Assembly: GCA_004352715.1 (NCBI GenBank)
Contig: SCFE01000046.1
Location: 2,067,781-2,131,780 of the forward strand
Direction of reading: 5' to 3'
From: Hofstenia miamia
Lineage: Eukaryota > Xenacoelomorpha > Acoela
DNA length: 64,000 bases
Of the stretch, positions 49,205 to 61,878 are shown in pieces. The translations under genes and the position numbers were made by a program. Under the pieces are notes generated by a model. The model was not told where the DNA came from, did no database searches, and saw nothing but the letters and a program-made list of their open reading frames with translations. Position 1 is the stretch's first letter, and each line of letters begins with the position of its first letter.

Positions 49205-50269
49205 ATATATATATATATATATATATATTATTTATAACATACATACAATATGTTTCTAAAAATACGCGTTTTCAGGAAAGAATAAATGCATAATATGAGG
49301 AGGCGAAAGTTGCTTCAAACCTACATACATAATTATATATAATAAATATATAGAACAAATGTTAAATTTACAGAAATGAATGTTATTTGTAACTTAGATA
49401 TAAATCTTTTTATAAAAATATAAGTTTATCTAAAACATTTCAGGCTTAAAACAATAGGAGTGTCTATATATTCTAAGGATACATGTATTCTAAGCAATCT
49501 ACTATTCTGGCAAAGCAAAGTGATAGTATATGTATCTAATCTAAGGATACATACAATCTAATTAACATGTTTTGAGGCATCCATTTTAATAAGCAAAGAT
49601 ATTTTGAATTTGAATGCTAAATGGGTTGTAAAATATATAATTATACAAGAACTTCTAAATAGTTACTACTTGAAATTAATTGCTTTGTAAACTCATAATT
49701 TTCAATATTTTGTATTATTCTTTCCTTTGCTATATTTAGAATTTGGGGCAAAAATTTTCTATTTGAACAAGTTTTAAATTTTAATTGATCGAAAACAATG
49801 GGAACGAAAAACGCATTTTGTACATTAATTTGCATTTTTAGACGTAAGCCTGAAGGGTTTCAATTTGAGAGGATTGATTTCATTTTAGGTTGATCATGCC
49901 CGAATGTGTTCTATCTTAATGATAACATGTATTCAACCAAAGTAAATTCGTTTTTTTAAAACGTTTTACTCTTTTATAAGTTTAAAGGTCAAATTCTGAA
50001 AAGTTTTTTATATTTCATATTATGCATAAATATTTATATAAATACGTAGAGACTTTGCCAAAAATACGAAACAATGTGAATAAACCCAAAAAAAGTCTAT
50101 AGTCCTCTTATGCAACGTGTACATGTATAACTAAGTTGAGTTGTTTTCGTCTATGAAATAATTTAACTGCTTTGAAATTAACCAAGAGTAAATATTTATT
50201 CATTTAAAAATTGTTAGGAGTTACTAAACTAAGTCAGAGACAAAAATTGATCTATTCAATTAACAGTGG
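49205..50269. other. No gene recognised
   Basis: Starts with (TA)n at 49205-49228. A minus-strand open stretch at 49641-49835 (FLPQILNIAKERIIQNIENYEFTKQ within it) has protein-like composition but no recognised family. Confidence 0.4.
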
Positions 50270-50422
50270 ATGTTTGCTGAACCAGCTCTTTCCATAGAAA
50301 ATCTATTCGTGGCAACTGTTGGACTGAGCCAAAAGGAAGTCAAAGTGTATGTCAATATATTTGATTCCAATGTCACAAAAATTCCTGGCGAATTTTATCT
50401 GAATAAACAAAAATTGAATTAA
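50270..50422 (+). CDS. Unrecognised 50-residue open frame, possible exon
   Basis: Starts ATG TTT GCT GAA and ends TAA. The translation (MFAEPALSIENLFVATVGLS, later VYVNIFDSNVTKIPGEFYLN) has balanced composition and codon use unlike the AT-rich surroundings, so it may be coding. It may be a complete small protein or the last exon or fragment of a larger one. It lies 0.6 kb upstream of the intact GPCR on the same strand, but nothing links them. No family recognised. Confidence 0.3.
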   Translation: MFAEPALSIENLFVATVGLSQKEVKVYVNIFDSNVTKIPGEFYLNKQKLN

Positions 50423-51017
50423 TATGCAAAAATTAGCGCTTGCGTATATGTATAGAGGCTCTATAATAAAGGTAATAATAAATCTTAATATAACACATAA
50501 AGGAACTTGTTACAGGCCAGATATGGGAGTTGTAAGAAAAAACAATCGATTAAATATACAAATTTCTTCCCTTGTTCTAAAGCTACTATTTATCCTAATT
50601 GCAGAACTTTTACTCAATTTCTCATAATAGCTTTCAACAATTTCTATGTTTCAATATCAATAGTTACTAATATATAATACTGTATATCTGATTAATTAAG
50701 TTGTCTCACATGGATTTGCTACGAATTTGTACATAGCGTGTTATAATGCTCCAATTGTCTTAAAAATGTTTATTGATAATGATATGTAAATGCATTGCTT
50801 TATTGCTGTCTTCTGTGTAATATATAGCGTTTCGGAAGAAAATATCAACATTTCTGGAGCGATTGCCTTCAATCCATATTTGTACGCAAATGTGCAACCA
50901 ATCAAAAAGATAATTCCCATTATATAGGCATTTCTCATATCACGGCTATTATCCAATCAAATTTCGATATACTTCTTAAGAAATAATCATCCATCATATT
51001 ACTCACTAAATTTATAC

Positions 51018-51920
51018 ATGTCAGATCCAAAATATAGATGTCCAGTTTCTTTGAACAAGTATGAGGGCGTGTTCGCCTTCCTTAGTTTTGTTGGCGTAAT
51101 TGGAAATGTTTTTGTCATGGTAGTAATTATTGCATTTAAGAAACTACGTACCTGCACGTACTTTTTCATTTTCAACTTGGCTCTAATTGATTTCATAACA
51201 TCAATTATCGTGTTTATTTTCAAATGCTTTCAATTCACAATTTCGACCTCCTCAAGCACGATGTTCAAAGAATTTTTCTGTCGTATCTACTGCACAGGCT
51301 TTCCAATTTGGTATTTATTCAACGCCTCTGTTCTTACATTAATATCAATTTGCATCGAAAGATATATATGCATAATGCACCCAACGAAATTCAGGTCATT
51401 TCTCAATTTCAGAAATCTTTTTTGCATAACAATTAGCATATACATTATTGCATTTGCCACAAGGATTTTCAATTTCTTCATTGTCATCCCTGATTATTCA
51501 GAAGAAACATGCGTTCGAAGTCCCTCTGTTCATCCGGGTATGAAATTGTGGGCTGCTAGTTCAGGTTTCTTTGGAGTGACTCTGATACCTACAGCTATAA
51601 TGTTAATCATGTATGCCATCATGTGGAAACGTCTTTCATTGTGTCAGAAGAACAAGAAAAAGAAAAAACATCTCATAAAAATGTTGATCTCAATTGTGAT
51701 AATCTTTTTCTGCTGTTGGTTTCCTAACACGTTTTCATATTTTCTATTCAATCTCAAACTGAAATATCTTCCAATCGACACTGGGTCTGAGTATTACAAT
51801 ATTTTTATTATGCTTGGCTTTGGGAACGTTTGCCTCAATCCCATTCTTTACGCATGTCAAAGCACGCATTTCAAAAATGCTGTTCGTCACATTCTAAAAA
51901 AAATTCGAATTGTTTGCTAA
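51018..51920 (+). CDS. Class A (rhodopsin-type) G-protein-coupled receptor, intact
   Basis: A single-exon, 300-residue seven-helix receptor of the plasma membrane; ligand unknown. Hallmarks: N30 in TM1 (GVIGNVFVM), D58 in TM2 (NLALID), Cys 88/92 before TM3, E114-R115-Y116 at the TM3 end (the DRY motif as ERY), Cys165 in loop 2 for the disulphide, P191 and Y199 in TM5, C233-W234-F235-P236 in TM6, and N274-P275-x-x-Y278 in TM7, followed by a short helix 8 (HFKNAVRHIL). The third inner loop is short and very basic (KNKKKKKH). The usual Trp of TM4 is absent. The N-terminus is only about 16 residues with no N-glycosylation site. The start is the first ATG upstream of TM1 and is conserved in the pseudogene copy. 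Paralogues lie at 30190-31083 (dead) and 63301-64000 (partial). Confidence 0.93.
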   Translation: MSDPKYRCPVSLNKYEGVFAFLSFVGVIGNVFVMVVIIAFKKLRTCTYFFIFNLALIDFITSIIVFIFKCFQFTISTSSSTMFKEFFCRIYCTGFPIWYLFNASVLTLISICIERYICIMHPTKFRSFLNFRNLFCITISIYIIAFATRIFNFFIVIPDYSEETCVRSPSVHPGMKLWAASSGFFGVTLIPTAIMLIMYAIMWKRLSLCQKNKKKKKHLIKMLISIVIIFFCCWFPNTFSYFLFNLKLKYLPIDTGSEYYNIFIMLGFGNVCLNPILYACQSTHFKNAVRHILKKIRIVC

Positions 51921-53132
51921 GGATGTTGATCAGAAGCAGGATTTTGTAACATGGTGTGATCTCAGTTGTGAAAAAGTAAGCGACTAAAATCGGGTGATAA
52001 TTTTAAAAATATTGATAAAATATAACCTAAAAATTGATTTCTCAATTTTCGTTTGGATTTTTTTTATTTAAAAAATCACAGTAATTTTTTAAAATATGAC
52101 GGTGATATTCCACAATGCCTCTCCAGCGTAAGCCACTGATGTTGATATATATATATATATATATATANNNNNNNNNNNNNNNNNNNNNNNNNNNNNNNNN
52201 NNNNNNNNNNNNNNNNNNNNNNNNNNNNNNNNNNNNNNNNNNNNNNNNNNNNNNNNNNNNNNNNNNNNNNNNNNNNNNNNNNNNNNNNNNNNNNNNNNNN
52301 NNNNNNNNNNNNNNNNNNNNNNNNNNNNNNNNNNNNNNNNNNNNNNNNNNNNNNNNNNNNNNNNNNNNNNNNNNNNNNNNNNNNNNNNNNNNNNNNNNNN
52401 NNNNNNNNNNNNNNNNNNNNNNNNNNNNNNNNNNNNNNNNNNNNNNNNNNNNNNNNNNNNNNNNNNNNNNNNNNNNNNNNNNNNNNNNNNNNNNNNNNNN
52501 NNNNNNNNNNNNNNNNNNNNNNNNNNNNNNNNNNNNNNNNNNNNNNNNNNNNNNNNNNNNNNNNNNNNNNNNNNNNNNNNNNNNNNNNNNNNNNNNNNNN
52601 NNNNNNNNNNNNNNNNNNNNNNNNNNNNNNNNNNNNNNNNNNNNNNNNNNNNNNNNNNNNNNNNNNNNNNNNNNNNNTATATATATATTATATCACTGTC
52701 TCCCTGTTCAAATGTTCTAAATAAAATATTTTTACTTTTTGAGCTATAAAATTTTTTAGGATCATGAGAATGTCCAATTCAATTTTTTTTGAAAATTTCT
52801 AATATTAACAGAGATTCCGTCATGCAAGTTGCTCGAAACTCACTTAATACTTTTCAATTTTTCTAAAACCCACTAACCTCAAATTTCGTTTACATTGAGT
52901 AAGTATTCAAGTAAATGAATAGTAAGTTGCACCTTCAAACAGAGACCATGTAAACAGCTACCCTCGCATTGAAAGACATTATATAAGGCAGAACAGTAAA
53001 TGCGAGTATGTTAAAAAGGAATTTGAGTTGGGTAGCCAACCAGCACACTATAAAATTTACAATGATATACTTTGTACTGGGGTTAATATAAGATTCCACA
53101 AGGCTAAGAAAAGACCTCTGTAACAAATGTGA
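51921..53132. other. No gene recognised; (TA)n-bounded gap
   Basis: The gap 52168-52677 has (TA)n on both sides, so it probably covers a long TA tract. A minus-strand open frame at 52935-53126 has no recognised domain. Confidence 0.6.
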
Positions 53133-53322
53133 CTCAACGAAAAGTTTTTAGCTCAACAAAGGAGGATCAGAAGCAAAATCACAACAAGAAATGGGAGGGC
53201 CAAGGATGAATACATATCTGATTTAGAAAGTTTAAGTATTGATTTTGACCTACAAAATGTCTTTCGTTTGCCAAAGTCGTCAGACTCCAGTGCTTACTAT
53301 AGATCAAAATTGAAAACATAAC
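53133..53322 (+). other. Exon-like open frame, unrecognised
   Basis: 62 open residues ending in TAA, with RRIRSKITTRNGRAKDEYIS and LQNVFRLPKSSDSSAYYRS. Composition is protein-like, and a ttttagC acceptor precedes it at about 53150. It may be a last exon or a fragment of a mobile-element protein. No family recognised. Confidence 0.25.
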
Positions 53323-56300
53323 TTAACCGCAATTGTGCAGCAAAAAACCGTTCTTACATTGCAGCACATGGTTTTATTTTAATTGGCTTGCGTATTACAT
53401 AACGTATTTATTCTAGTTGCTCTTGTACCATCCTAAAGAAATCTGTTTGCTCATTGGCTACTGAAAGCCTTATCCAGCGCGCAATTCCAAAACCACTACT
53501 GCAATTTTCAGTAATAAATTATTTTCTGGACATAAAGACCAAATTTTTGCAAAAATGAACTTATTGGCCTTTATGTACTCTATGAATCTGTGGTTGCCTC
53601 TACTAATAACATTTCCATCAATACATGTTTAAATAATAATTGAGTTTTGTAAAATTTTGACGCCCATATACTCCTTCAATATCATATTGTTTGAGTCACA
53701 TATATTTAATATTCAATTCATAGACATTTTTATCTAGGGCATTGTTATTCTCATCTTCAACGAGAAAATCAATTTTCTCAATCAAATTTTCAGTCAGTGT
53801 GTAAAATCTCCAAATAAGAACGATTGAAAAAGCCAAAGTTGCTATACTCTAGATGTTCAAAACAAATTTACACTGACTTCTAATTTGTTAGTTTAGGATT
53901 TTTATAACTTGCATATATTGTAAGAGATATATTCTTATTATGTATCTATAATATTTTCTAGATCCACAGCTAATGAATACCAAAGTCACGTTCCTAAAGT
54001 TGAGGTTTAATCAAAACGTCAATTTAACCATTAAGAATGTTTGAATATGTATATATATATATATATANNNNNNNNNNNNNNNNNNNNNNNNNNNNNNNNN
54101 NNNNNNNNNNNNNNNNNNNNNNNNNNNNNNNNNNNNNNNNNNNNNNNNNNNNNNNNNNNNNNNNNNNNNNNNNNNNNNNNNNNNNNNNNNNNNNNNNNNN
54201 NNNNNNNNNNNNNNNNNNNNNNNNNNNNNNNNNNNNNNNNNNNNNNNNNNNNNNNNNNNNNNNNNNNNNNNNNNNNNNNNNNNNNNNNNNNNNNNNNNNN
54301 NNNNNNNNNNNNNNNNNNNNNNNNNNNNNNNNNNNNNNNNNNNNNNNNNNNNNNNNNNNNNNNNNNNNNNNNNNNNNNNNNNNNNNNNNNNNNNNNNNNN
54401 NNNNNNNNNNNNNNNNNNNNNNNNNNNNNNNNNNNNNNNNNNNNNNNNNNNNNNNNNNNNNNNNNNNNNNNNNNNNNNNNNNNNNNNNNNNNNNNNNNNN
54501 NNNNNNNNNNNNNNNNNNNNNNNNNNNNNNNNNNNNNNNNNNNNNNNNNNNNNNNNNNNNNNNNNNNNNNNNNNNNNNNNNNNNNNNNNNNNNNNNNNNN
54601 NNNNNNNNNNNNNNNNNNNNNNNNNNNNNNNNNNNNNNNNNNNNNNNNNNNNNNNNNNNNNNNNNNNNNNNNNNNNNNNNNNNNNNNNNNNNNNNNNNNN
54701 NNNNNNNNNNNNNNNNNNNNNNNNNNNNNNNNNNNNNNNNNNNNNNNNNNNNNNNNNNNNNNNNNNNNNNNNNNNNNNNNNNNNNNNNNNNNNNNNNNNN
54801 NNNNNNNNNNNNNNNNNNNNNNNNNNNNNNNNNNNNNNNNNNNNNNNNNNNNNNNNNNNNNNNNNNNNNNNNNNNNNNNNNNNNNNNNNNNNNNNNNNNN
54901 NNNNNNNNNNNNNNNNNNNNNNNNNNNNNNNNNNNNNNNNNNNNNNNNNNNNNNNNNNNNNNNNNNNNNNNNNNNNNNNNNNNNNNNNTATATATATATA
55001 TATATACATGTATATATATGCTAGTAATATTTTAAAGGAATTTAAAAGTTTTTCTAAAAATTTACACTTTAAGAATAATATAAAGAATGGCAAAAATTTA
55101 TTTGCAAATCTTGTAAATATTTTTGTACATTCCAAATTTTTTTAATTAATAATTATTATGCTTTGTCCATCTCAACATAATATATTCTGTTACAAAAGCT
55201 TTGAGCTTATAAATCGATTATATTCAGGTAGGAAAATGTGTAAATACAATGGATTTAACCTGTTTTATTAGACATGTAAGTGAATCTGCATTAAGTACTG
55301 ATAACATTATATTAAACATAAGAATATATTTAGGATATCGAAAACGGAAGAATTTTGTACTATATCGATCATGACAATTACAGTTCGAAATTGTCTAATA
55401 AATTTCCAACGTCTACTATTTTTTTGGTGCTGAAACATTTTAAATCAATTAATTTCCATTTACGTAAGGTCTCTATATGTAATTTTTTCTGAAATTCTAT
55501 CTTGCAATATTTTTTAAAAGAATTAACTAAAAAATAATTAAGAAATCTGAAACTAATTAAATTCAGTGTTTGTAATGAAAACGTATAAATAATTATTAGT
55601 TTTGTTCGTACAGCTTGAGGCAAAACTTCTTTTTGCTAATCTATTGCAATTTAATATTGTGATATACATTCAATAATTTTCTTTGATATGTTTAAACGTT
55701 AGCCTGTACATCGAAATGCAGTTAAATATCTGGTCAATCATTTATGAGAAATTCTAATTTAACATTTCTAAGAATTTAAAATTCGTAGCATTCATATATA
55801 TATATATATATATATATATNNNNNNNNNNNNNNNNNNNNNNNNNNNNNNNNNNNNNNNNNNNNNNNNNNNNNNNNNNNNNNNNNNNNNNNNNNNNNNNNN
55901 NNNNNNNNNNNNNNNNNNNNNNNNNNNNNNNNNNNNNNNNNNNNNNNNNNNNNNNNNNNNNNNNNNNNNNNNNNNNNNNNNNNNNNNNNNNNNNNNNNNN
56001 NNNNNNNNNNNNNNNNNNNNNNNNNNNNNNNNNNNNNNNNNNNNNNNNNNNNNNNNNNNNNNNNNNNNNNNNNNNNNNNNNNNNNNNNNNNNNNNNNNNN
56101 NNNNNNNNNNNNNNNNNNNNNNNNNNNNNNNNNNNNNNNNNNNNNNNNNNNNNNNNNNNNNNNNNNNNNNNNNNNNNNNNNNNNNNNNNNNNNNNNNNNN
56201 NNNNNNNNNNNNNNNNNNNNNNNNNNNNNNNNNNNNNNNNNNNNNNNNNNNNNNNNNNNNNNNNNNNNNNNNNNNNNNNNNNNNNNNNNNNNNNNNNNNN

Positions 56301-56480
56301 NNNNNNNNNNNNNNNNNNNNNNNNNNNNNNNNNNNNNNNNNNNNNNNNNNNNNNNNNNNNNNNNNNNNNNNNNNNNNNNNNNNNNNNNNNNNNNNNNNNN
56401 NNNNNNNNNNNNNNNNNNNNNNNNNNNNNNNNNNNNNNNNNNNNNNNNNNNNNNNNNNATATATATATATATATATATAT
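53323..56480. other. No gene recognised; two (TA)n-bounded gaps
   Basis: Gaps 54068-54988 and 55820-56458 have (TA)n at both edges. The minus-strand open frame at 55378-55623 (AT-rich, Lys/Leu/Ile-heavy) is not convincing as a gene. Confidence 0.6.
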
Positions 56481-57675
56481 TAGGGAGATGCCGTAAATCC
56501 GGTATCGAGTAAAATCAGCAATTACCCAACCGGATCCAGATATCCGGTAAGATTTAACTTGTTTACCTGATCTTTCAGAATAACATATTCTGAGATAAAA
56601 CTTGATTTAGAAATGAAATTTTCGAGGGAAAAGCTATATTTTTCATGATATGGAAGTTGTTATGCAACAAAACAAGTTTCTGTGACTTATCAGGACGTAG
56701 TCTATTCAATATTTATTTATTTTCATTGGCAAGTGGTCGATATGAATTGAGAAATGAGGTTGTTCTTTATTAATATGTAGGGCAACCAAAAATCACAAAA
56801 GTAATATTTTTTTCTGTTGGTTTTGGATTCTGCTTAAAATTAGATAGTTTTCATACCTGGATGTAGTTAAATAGGAAATCATAAAGTCATAAAGAGTTAT
56901 ATTTTTGTTTTTTTGAAAAATGCCGTAATATTTGTGGCTAAATTGTCATAAAACTCATATTTTGGCATATTTTCATTAAATTAGGAAATATATGAAGGAT
57001 TGACAATATAATTGCTTTAATTAAGACTGCTATTATCAAAAATCAAAGTTCTTCAATGTTTGACATTGTTGAAAATCCACCAGAGGTTGCTATTACTGCC
57101 ACCCTTGATCCTACAAATGATACCTGTGAAATACTCGTCTTTATCAAGTCACGGTTAGAAAATATAGGTTTCACTGCTATAACGGAAGGAAAAAGGATTG
57201 ACATTTAATCGGAATTATATAAAAAGTTAGGAAAATAGCAAGCAACATCGGCTGCAGTTGAGAGATGTTTCTCTATTTTGAGAAAACTCTTAGCCTATGA
57301 AAAAGATCTTAAACTCAATAATATATGGAAATTTCTGTGATGTTATTATAATTTAGTGAAGTAGTTGCTTTAAAAAATTAACATATTATTAAGTAAGTTT
57401 TGTATTTGTTTTATATCCTGTTCTCAGTAATAGAAAATCGTTTTATATTGCTTAAATGTATTATTTTGAAAAATGGATGATCATATTCTAGCGCATATTA
57501 GAATAAATTCCGTCATATTTTGTCATAAAAGTAAGGTAACATTTTGTTTTTTAAAGTCTGATTTCTGGTTTATTTAGTGATAATTGAGCAATATATTATC
57601 CGGTATCTGGCTGTAAAATTATCCGGAATTATTGGGCATTCGGTTATTCAATTCACTATCCGAATACCATCCCTA
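56481..57675 (+). mobile_element. hAT element inserted in (TA)n, internally deleted
   Basis: 1195 bp. Left end TAGGGAGATGCCGTAAATCC; right end, reverse complemented, TAGGGATGGTATTCGG. Both ends abut (TA)n, so the 8-bp duplication would read atatatat and cannot be proved. Subterminal atccgg/ccggat motifs are repeated near both ends (at least four on the left, four on the right), as expected of transposase binding sites. Near 57242-57340 the frame ATSAAVERCFSILRKLLA, then LNNIWKF, is the hAT C-terminal dimerisation motif; an earlier piece, VAITATLDP, at about 57085 may be the LDP motif. Stops and loss of the catalytic region show it is dead. Confidence 0.8.
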
Positions 57676-57688
57676 ATATATATATATA

Positions 57689-57728
<40 letters not shown>

Positions 57729-57870
57729 TAGTAATATTAATTGTTTGAATTTATATAATAAGTAAAGCCTAGATGCATTCTTAGATTCTTGTCTACATAA
57801 AATTATTTTAGAAAATATGCAATCAAAAATTTTTTAATATTTTCTAAAATTTACAATCATATGCAAATTT

Positions 57871-57913
<43 letters not shown>

Positions 57914-59428
57914 CATGTATTACAAATATCAAACTCAGTTGAGCAAATAACATGTGCTACACGGTGTTTATCAGTCTTAATTCTAATTATTCACTATTAT
58001 TGATAACTTATATTATTAAACTAAATATTGAATAAAATTGCAATATAAAGTATCTAAAAAAAGCAGTGGAGGAGCCCTATGTCATTAAAATAAACACTTA
58101 ATGCACTTTGCCTATGAATATTGTCTTATTTGAAAGGCAAAACACTTGTTTTTGTAAAAAGTTCCTCATATTCCGAAATATTTGTTGCTTTTAAAATTAA
58201 AATTATTAATATTATAGTGATGTACATTATAAGATGAAATTGAATAGTCCTTTAATTTCTATTCATTTTTAGGTTAATTTTTTATAAGTAAGATTTTTTA
58301 TATTCATACATGTATGCTTTGAGGAGCTTTAAAGAAGCGCAGAATTTGCAAAATGAATGCATAATGCTCAACTAAATTTATAATAACATTCAATTTCTTT
58401 AATCCATGTCCATGTAGAATCCATATATATTTCAGATATGTACCTGGGGCGATCCTTGGACGGTCACCTCAGATTCTAAGTCTGACTGTATATTAAATTG
58501 AAATTAACAATGTTGGCGTCTACTGTGATATTAACTATTTACTAATTTATAATGGCCTTTGAACCAATCACACTTGTTTTCTGTTGGAGTTAAGATCGGA
58601 ATAGGCCTATGTTTGCGAAGCTTTTTTAGATTTGATTGGATTAAATTAGTTCAAAATACAAAATTTTGCCATTTACCAAAGTTGTTCATCTATTAGTTTG
58701 AATGACTTTGAGAAAATTTATGCATGTGTCATATTTAGTTGAGCATAGGTTAAAAATTAATACATATTTAAATTCAAATGATAGTAATATAGTTGCAATG
58801 CTGATAACTCCATAACTACTTATTTTATAAAAAGAAGCAACTTTGGAGAAATTTGAGACCTACGGTGTTTAGGTTGATCTCCTTTCTAATCAAATACGGT
58901 ATTGGTTTAAAATTGATTAAGCATAGAGCAATTTCCCAATTACCAAGTGAAATTCATTAAACTTAATTTTGTTTAGAAATAATGAACGGAATTGAATGCA
59001 TAAAAATTGGTTTTACCATTATAAGGATATACTTTTTTTTGCAAATTGAACAATCTCCAAAAGCAATTGTGAATATCATCAATACAGTAATTCAACGAAA
59101 ATCGCAAGTTAAATAGTTATAAAACATAATAGCTAGCTTTCAGGAATTACTCGATTGTCATACTTTCAGATATCGAAATCGGCTTTAATTTTCAATTTTG
59201 TTTAGCCTTTTCACTTTGAAGTATTTAGTGCAGTCAAACCCCTTAAAAATGAGGGGGGGGGCTTGAAGTTCAAAATTTTTTTTAATGTGAGGGCGGGAAA
59301 GGAATTAGACATCATTAACTTAAATCATCTTTGAAGTTTCATAATTTTTTATAATTTCTTGAAAAAAATTTTAAGCACTCATAACTCACGGGTTCACCAG
59401 AGGATAGAAAGGGCCCCCTATCTAGATA
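57676..59428. other. No gene; two (TA)n tracts
   Basis: (TA)n at 57676-57724 (with one ct interruption) and 57874-57912. A G run at 59252-59260 and a slightly GC-richer patch precede the Penelope-like fragment. Nothing else recognised. Confidence 0.5.
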
Positions 59429-60105
59429 ATGCTCCCATTATGGCGTGACTTTGCTCGATTTCTTCAACCCTTGTGCGTTGGTGTCAATACCTCAATTCAA
59501 CTAATAAATGCATTTGAAGCAATATCAAACATCTTGTTAACAAATGGATATGCACAAAATATTATTAAATCGGAAATGAATAGAATATTTCGTAATAAAC
59601 CCAATTCAAGAAAAGATCAATTATAAGAGAGAATAACTTGGAAACTACCGTATATTACATCAAATTCTGTAACTACCTTGAAAAAGAAGATTCAACAATG
59701 TAACCAATAATTAAGTGTCAAGATTATGTCAATATTTCAAACTCTGAAAACATCGCATTTTCTCAAAAACAAGAACTCTATTCCATTTCCTTTAGTTTCC
59801 TCATGCGTATACAATTATAAATGTGATGAATGTGAAAGTTCATACATTGGGGAAACGAGAAGGCAATTGGAATACAGAATTTCAGAGCATATTCGAGTTC
59901 ATCTTCAATCACAAATATATTGGCATGGACATGCACCTAAGAGGAAAAACTTTACTATTTTAATGAAAACCAAGCATACAAAAATTGCAGAAGCTATTTT
60001 CATAAAAGAAACTAAGAAGAATCTATTAAATAAACAATTAAAGTCAAAGACTAAATATCGTATAAGATCTACGAATTACAATTTTAATATCATAAAATTT
60101 GTATT
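59429..60105 (+). pseudogene. Penelope-like retroelement C-terminus with GIY-YIG endonuclease
   Basis: One frame with stops at 59624-59626 and 59708-59710. The first part (LLTNGYAQNIIKSEMNRIF) and KLPYITSNSVTTLKKKIQQ match the linker between reverse transcriptase and endonuclease of Penelope-like elements. Then comes a GIY-YIG nuclease: VYNYKCDECESSYIGETRRQ (about 59805-59865) with the C-x-x-C pair and YIG, RISEH, and the conserved Glu in KIAEAIFIKETKKNLLNKQ (about 59980-60040). The nuclease nicks target DNA to prime reverse transcription. The reverse transcriptase palm is missing upstream, so the copy is 5'-truncated and dead, but the endonuclease part is well kept. Confidence 0.8.
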
Positions 60106-60175
60106 TACCATCATATTTTACATAAAATATTTCTTGTTTTATACAATGAATAGTTTAAGCACACTTTTTATACAA

Positions 60176-60264
60176 NNNNNNNNNNNNNNNNNNNNNNNNN
60201 NNNNNNNNNNNNNNNNNNNNNNNNNNNNNNNNNNNNNNNNNNNNNNNNNNNNNNNNNNNNNNNN
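60176..60264. other. assembly gap with duplicated edges
   Basis: The 30 bases before the gap (atgaatagtttaagcacact...) are repeated immediately after it, before (TA)n at 60295-60323. Probably an unmerged overlap. Confidence 0.9.
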
Positions 60265-60290
60265 ATGAATAGTTTAAGCACACTTTTTAT

Positions 60291-60329
<39 letters not shown>

Positions 60330-61833
60330 AAACCTTAAACATTAAAATTATGTGAATGTTAGGTGTGAAGTGTACTTAATTTTTTTTAAAAATAATAAAC
60401 AGCCAATCTTTTCGAGTAAATACATTTTCGATAGTACGTTTGTGCACATTCATCGATAAATGTGTCCATGACACACGATTTCCAAATTTCCTAATAAGTT
60501 TGGAGAAATTTCTTTGAAAATGTGTAATAGGACATTAGGTTGTTCTAGATTAAAGTACCCATGAATTTTAAAATCTTTAAAAGCAATGCAATAGAGAAGT
60601 GCCTCCTCTTTCATTTTCGTTTTGAAATTATGCCCTGCCAGAGCAGTTTTAGGTGGCATGATTACTGAACTTGCGCAGAATGATCCTTAATTGGGCTTAA
60701 GCAGTCTAACTGCTTAAGGAAATGTTCATTATTAGCTAGTATCCCATGAGATTAAAAAAAAATGTAATTATAAGGAATAATTTTAATGAACTTTAAAATA
60801 TCGGAATTTTCATCATAAAATAATTTGTGTTTTCAAATATCTCAGGTACTGCAATTGTGATTAAATTTTCACAATTTCATGAGTGCTCATTCACTAACAA
60901 TTTACAAATTTAGAGAAAGGCGTTTGAAACTTTGGAAAAAAACCAGCTAATGAGGAATGCTTAATCTTTTTTGCTTAGACTGGTAATTTTTTCAGTGACA
61001 AACGTTTCTTTTTAACCTAACACAATTTACATGTAGTACCAGTTAAACTTCAAATTAAAAATGCATAGAATATGCTCTCAAAAATCCAAGCAAGAATTTG
61101 TTTGCTTCTGCACACAATCATGTTTCATGAAAAATGATTTCTTGCAAAGAAGTAGTTTCAATGTGGAATCTGGTGAAAAATTCTGCTTGCAACATTATAC
61201 TAAATTTGCAAGCATGTCATACGTTTTGATAAGGTCAATAAGTAAAATATTGCACAACTCAAGAAAGTTGAAAAATTCGTACTTCCTAAGATTTTTGGTT
61301 CAATGTTGGCTGTTATTCAAAACTAAAGTTTTAGCTTTTTCAGTTAACAACTTATTCTTAAGACCAGGTTCCTTTCACAAGAAAACTGAATTGCTAGTTG
61401 CCTCCTTTACATTTAAAAGAACTTAATACATTTGTTTGATGTGATTACGAAAATGATTTTAAAAATTTTATATTATTTTTGGAAAACAATTTAAACATTG
61501 ATTTTCTGAAATACCTTAAAATTGCAGTAAAATGTCACTTTGCAAGTAGCTTTTACTTGGTTGTAAATTGAAAAATTGAAGCATTGTTATCATTGATATA
61601 TGAAATTTCAGCATACAATTGCTCTAAAATCTCATTTGAGAATTTTAGCATAATAATCTGGAAGTTTTTCTTGAAAAGTACAGAAATTATAATAAAAATT
61701 GTGTAGGAATTTGTTGTATAATATACTAAAACGACGTCAACATTAAAAAACAAATATATTCTTGATAAAATCACATGCAAAAATTTCAGTTTTCAGAGAA
61801 CTAGTCAAGATATATATGTATCCGTATGCATCA

Positions 61834-61878
<45 letters not shown>

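Noticed and set aside
61061-61426. 121-residue open frame as a gene
   Set aside because: No recognised domain, Lys/Phe/Ser-rich composition typical of AT-rich chance frames, and no splice or start context.
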